NCBI RefSeq assembly: GCF_001632365.1 | Contig: NW_024468535.1 | Location: forward strand, 430,717 to 455,081 | Direction: 5' to 3' | Length of the DNA: 24,365 nt | DNA from: Laetiporus sulphureus 93-53 | Lineage: Eukaryota; Basidiomycota; Agaricomycetes; Polyporales; Laetiporaceae | Shown here: positions 20,303-24,365 of the stretch, in pieces | How positions within the stretch are numbered: the stretch's first letter is position 1 | How the letters are laid out: every line of letters starts with the position of its first letter | Notes under the pieces: generated by a model | The model's database searches: none | What the model saw: the letters and a program-made list of their open reading frames with translations, nothing else | Told to the model about the DNA's origin: nothing | Program-made: the position numbers and the translations under genes

Positions 20303-21998
20303 TCACTGCATTCCAGTGCGCTCTTCAAGCTTCCTCATGACACTGTCTGGATCCGATTCGTTTGAGCCGTTCGCCGCCGCCTCTGGGTCCAGATCTCCGT
20401 CCGTCTCTTCCCCACCGATCCCAAGCGACTGTCCCATGTTCCCCAAGATGCTTGCGGCAAACCGGAGATTCGAGGCTTGATGCGACTCTACTTGAAAAGA
20501 CATCTCGGTGTCGTGGCCTGAATTGTCAATCTGGCGCAGGTTGAGAAAGAAGCGGGCGAGAAGCATCGGTGTCAAGCTGTGAAGAGCCGTATGAAAATCG
20601 CGAAAGGATCGGTCAGATTCTGCAGCGGGACGTACATCGCGATAAACGTTGTCGTGTCGCTGAACGTCTGGAGTGGGGCAATCAATAACGCATGCATGTG
20701 CGAAAGCCGAGAAGAACGTACATTGGTGACTGACAAAATAATGTCGGAGAGACTCAGCAAAAAGAGGACGCTGGAAAACCTTAGAACACGATAAAAAGTG
20801 CGATCATTATGAAGACACATACCCAAAGTATATGGTACCTATATACGGGACATATCAGAATGCGTCATGTACGTGCATTCAATATAACATACCATCTCTT
20901 AACAACATGGATGCCAGAGATGCACGCACTTGGACCTCATTCGCAGCCTTGAGAAGCCCATAGGTCCTGTACCATGTCACGAGTAGCAGAACGCCATCGG
21001 CCGCGACAACGCAAACTCTTGTGCCAATCACCACTGCGTTTGTACTCAGCGACGAGAGATACCGTCATTGAACAACGGAGCTTACACCTGGAATTACAAT
21101 CTAAGTCGCGGGAACATCAGAGACGCGCAGAAGAAGATGCGTACTTATTATTGATGTTGTTTGGAATTGTACTCGCGAGAATGCAACCAGTAGGCGGAGG
21201 GAGATTGTATATCTGCATCTGACTATAATAGTACTGCAAACGATTACCATCAGGCTCGGCAACGACCAATCGAATCTAAAGCCTGACGCACGCTGTTCAC
21301 CCCTGCCGGGACCATCCCAAGGAGGAAAACGAGCGCAGCTACATGCCATGCGTGAAGGCTGATTGCATATGTTCGAAGAGCCGTGAACGCTAGCGGTGTC
21401 AATGCTATACTGAGCATACAGCCGAAGAATGCCAATGCGAATATTTCTCACCTGCCCAGACTGCATATAAAATGCATTGGATGCTGTTGTAGAATTGAAT
21501 GACAATATATGAGCTGCATGTAAGGCGATGAGGCAGTTTGATCGTTTGCGAGATGAAGGATCTACCTCTAGTGACATAAGATTAAGACTGGTGAGTGGGA
21601 ATCCTCAAATGCAATACGCAACGGAGATGGTACCTCACAATCGACAGCGCTCTCGACCAATGTGAGTATGAGGTACAAAAACATCAGGTATCGAGATAAA
21701 ATGTATATGACGCTGGCTGCGGTGATTTTGCGAGTCCATACTACACGGACCTCTTGATCGAAGGTTATTATGATATCATAAAAGAAGAGAGCTAGTTAAG
21801 TGCCAAACGATGAGATCGACAGCTGGCTAAGGACTACAGTCGTAGATGATTCAGAGCTCACCAGTGGTAGAAATCTGTATGTTGTTACCAATCTGACTAT
21901 CAGAACGCGTGAGCAGGGGTAGCAGATCTCAGCATGAAACCTCACATCGTCCGAAGACCAATAATTAATTGCTGAGAGGTACTTGGATCCGAGGACAT
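20303..21998 (-). CDS. DUF6533-domain multi-pass membrane protein
   Basis: Predicted seven-helix-like membrane protein of the basidiomycete DUF6533 family; function unknown. Eleven exons: 21998-21946, 21896-21862, 21791-21639, 21565-21452, 21389-21292, 21233-21145, 21044-20893, 20838-20823 (a 16-nt micro-exon), 20779-20722, 20667-20636, 20576-20303; the sum is 1074 nt, or 357 residues, one continuous frame, all introns GT-AG. Family landmarks in order: ALFFYDIIITFDQEV (30-44, the hallmark YDxxxTFDxEV), then a VxYILSRYL helix, YAVWAAFTALRTYAIS, VFLLGMVPAGVN, the loop NLPPPTGC, a helix VAADGVLLLVTWYRTYG, MLLRDGTIYF, and LTPMLLARFFLNLRQ leading to an acidic, Ser/Gly-rich cytosolic tail. The ATG at 21998 gives MSSDPSTSQQ, a usual N-terminus for the family. 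Exon 4 (RSFISQ...) is the least certain part. It is not visibly linked to the Hsp70/CC array. Confidence 0.88.
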
Positions 21999-23879
21999 AG
22001 CGGCAGTGGGAAGGATTTGAGCCGATGAACACGCCAAAAAAACGACGAAGGCGGGTTTATCAGAAGCGGACGGCAAAGGCTGGACCTTGCCTTTAGAGGA
22101 ATGGTCAACATCCCATGAGATCCCATGGTCCGGCTGCGGGCGCTTGTGGGAACTCCAGGCTTGGGTGGGTAGTCAAGCAGAAGATCGAATGCTACACTAC
22201 AGGCGCGTCAATTACGAGATGGTGTTGCATCTTACATGAACCTGGAACACTGGGTCCCCTTTATGTAGCAAGACTACTCACACACTGGCAGAACGCGATG
22301 GCTGAGTCAAATCGACCTGGCCCCGAGCCGCAATGCTCCATGCCCTCGATACGCTGACAATTACATGGTTGATAAGGAGAGACCCGTCGGAATTGGTTCG
22401 CCAAGAGGATCGCCAGATGCCGCCACGAATCCGATCATTCATTTTCCACGAGGTATCGGTCGTTCAGTAGCAGAAGCAGGGTGAAAATTACCATAAACTT
22501 CATGAAGCGAGCGAAAGTTGTGTGCACTCACCGATATCCTTGCACACAGCAACGTAGCAGGGCACACTCGTGGGAGATGGCTCTTGCCAAGCTGGTCTGA
22601 GATCCGCCTGATGCTTGATGTGATTGAAAGGCAAAATTGCGGGAACGCGTTCCTGGACGATTGTTCGCATCAGAAGAGGAGTTTCCAAAAGCGGCTGTCG
22701 GAGCATCCCAGAATGCACTGCCCTCAGATTATGGCGGAATCAACCGCGCAAAGATCTCGCATGCATGGGCGATGACGGACGTTTGGTCCATGCAATGCAA
22801 CCTGTGCTATGTAGCGGTCACTACGGCTTGAAGAAAAGGAAGGTCTCCTGTGTTTCTTCATAAGAGGTGAACATAGTGTGCTGCGCCTCGGCTTGTTGCT
22901 ATGGTCGAACATGGCACCTGACTTCTCGGAAAATGTGCTTAGACAATGATTGACAGCCAGCGCGGTGCCCTAGCGCGACTTCTCGCGGGCCCAGAGGGTA
23001 AATATAACGGATCGCCGGATCGCAGGTTGATTCGTCGGCATCCCATGCCGCGTTGTAAGAAATTGTCGGAACTATGAGTAGTACCTTCCTGACTACCTGC
23101 ATCGTCCTGCGCGCTTACAATACTAAGCACGAGATTATGCAATGACTTTATGACACCGCAGACATGAAGCGATTTGCGCATGTGACAAATGCTTAGCAAA
23201 TGTCGACAGGTTTTTTGCCTTTGTGATCTCAATTTGCTATGGTTCCTTCCCACATTCTGTATTAAGTATTTGCGTATAATATGTTGGAAGCAGAAATTAA
23301 AAATCATATATTTTACGAAATGACACCATTTTCAAACTCACCAAATACATTTAGAATTTGAGTGCTGTTGAATGTAATCATACATTTTTGAATTTCAAAC
23401 TATGACATGTATAAAATATCCAGTAGCAGATGAAGGTGTAATTACGGTGAATGACTTTCATTCTAGTAATCTTGGTTAGAATGACTTCAGTAGGGAAGTA
23501 AAATGTACGCATAATGAATGCCTTTTCGCAGGTGTTTAGAATGTGTTCTAAACATTTGTTGGATAAATCTGAGCCACAGATCATGCCGGCATGTCGGCTT
23601 GACCTCTGTTCCATTGTTTCGGGTCAACACCCCCCTTCTCTAGATCACACATTTGGAAGGGGGGTCCGACCCCTTCCAGAGTATAAAAAAGCCAGATTTA
23701 AATTCTAAATTCAACTCCGCTCGAACTGGAGATTGAGATCTTACCAGCATGCATGTCGCATTGCCATCTAGGCTGCACTTGCTGTTTTTTCTCCGAGTCA
23801 TGCCTTCGTAGCAAAGCATCTTTGTTCTGATCTTCAACATTCTTCTCAACCATTCTGCGAAACTCTCATCAAAATAAGC
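21999..23879. other. Long gene-poor stretch
   Basis: About 1.9 kb without a gene I can support. A + strand frame at about 22637-22831 (FASEEEFPKAAVGASQ) reads like coding sequence but has no partners. Positions 23230-23560 are clearly AT-rich, with scattered TATAAAA-like strings and no terminal repeats that I can find. Confidence 0.4.
23655..23688 (+). promoter_or_regulatory. Inverted repeat and TATA box upstream of right-edge frames
   Basis: GGAAGGGG (23655-23662) and CCCCTTCC (23670-23677) form an 8-bp stem with a 7-base loop. GTATAAAAAAG follows at 23681. About 190 bp on, a pyrimidine-rich stretch (23838-23870) precedes the ATG at 23880. The layout is that of a fungal core promoter or of an LTR; I cannot tell which. 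Confidence 0.4.
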
Positions 23880-24282
23880 ATGTCTCAGCCATTGCACAGC
23901 TTTGCTGACAGCACTCCATCTGGTGGAGACACTGCAAAGTTCTGGGTATCACTCGATGGACTGGCTTGGACCGCTGGAGTGGATGGCCGATGGCTACCTT
24001 ATGGACCATCTGGTGCATCCCAGCTGGCACCCCCGCAGGAATGTATTCCCATCATCCCGCAATGTCTCAAATTTGTGTCACAGCACTGCTGGACAAGAGA
24101 TCAAAGAGACTAAAAAGGGACAGTCACGTGGAATGTGCCACCCTGATCCTCCAGATCCCAATAATCCCCCTGATCCCAATATTGGCTTGAGAGCTGAACA
24201 CTCACTTGTTGGTGAAGCAAGCATATGGAAGGATGGAGAGATATATGCAGGAGCTTGTGGGCTTAGTAGGTGTCACGGCTAA
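23880..24282 (+). CDS. Overlapping open frames at right edge, unknown (possibly a broken or spliced gene)
   Basis: The ATG at 23880 opens 77 codons (MSQPLHSFADSTPSGG...) to a stop at 24113. A second frame from 23902 stays open for 126 codons to 24282 and contains the repeat DPPDPNNPPDPN. Either may be part of a spliced gene continuing past the window or of a decayed element. Both lie just downstream of the TATA-like sequence at 23681. I do not recognise the product. Confidence 0.25.
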
Positions 24283-24365
24283 GCTTTGCCACACGAGACA
24301 TGACGTCCATGGGTGCTTCACACATGACCCGCTCACGGATGACCTTTATACTGAGTGCCTTGTAA

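Noticed and set aside
22637..22831. + strand frame with FASEEEFPKAAVGASQ, possibly a decayed enzyme
   Set aside because: Only 64 codons, no ordered partner fragments in neighbouring frames, and no family recognised.
23230..23560. AT-rich block as a possible MITE or LTR
   Set aside because: I looked for terminal inverted or direct repeats and target-site duplications and found none convincing.

Overview
The window looks like a piece of a basidiomycete, probably Agaricomycete, genome. Nearly all introns are 47-73 bp with GT-AG ends and CTRAY-like branch sites. The recognisable families are typical of that group: HSPA12-like Hsp70 proteins, a DUF6533 seven-helix protein, an F-box-like/LRR protein and an aldo-keto reductase. 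There is no sign of bacterial operons, tRNA, rRNA or CRISPR. Exon structures were built by hand from splice signals, reading-frame closure and comparison between paralogues within the window.

Positions 1-15353 hold an array of two unrelated gene families. Three Hsp70-like genes lie on the + strand (Hsp70-1 2799-5215, Hsp70-2 7865-10270, Hsp70-3 10784-13191). All three have 13 exons, 10 of them equal in length across all three copies. Three coiled-coil genes lie on the - strand (CC-A 1022-2533, CC-B 5891-7388, CC-C 13473-15353). The CC genes differ in their N-terminal coiled coils but share a conserved C-terminal region and one phase-1 intron. The order is CC-A< >Hsp70-1 CC-B< >Hsp70-2 (CC stump<) >Hsp70-3 CC-C<, so each Hsp70 gene starts beside, or ends against, a CC gene. 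Hsp70-2 and Hsp70-3 are a recent tandem duplication of about 2.9 kb. The upstream copy carries the last codons and 3' flank of CC-C, which marks the duplication end point. Both members of the leftmost pair are damaged: Hsp70-1 lacks the AG acceptor of intron 3, and CC-A has a frameshift in a T7 run.

Positions 16157-17667 encode an intact two-exon F-box-like/LRR protein. From 17668 to 20302 there is only decayed sequence: a two-part - strand reading frame of unknown identity (17752-18479) and a + strand aldo-keto reductase pseudogene broken by several frameshifts (about 18505-19813). Positions 20303-21998 hold an intact 11-exon DUF6533 membrane-protein gene on the - strand. The last 2.4 kb has no gene I can support, apart from a promoter-like stretch and two overlapping open frames near the right edge.

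Functionally, the notable part is the repeated pairing of a divergent Hsp70 ATPase with an unnamed coiled-coil family, with shared intergenic promoters carrying heat-shock-element-like dyads. That the two families work together is inferred from gene order only.
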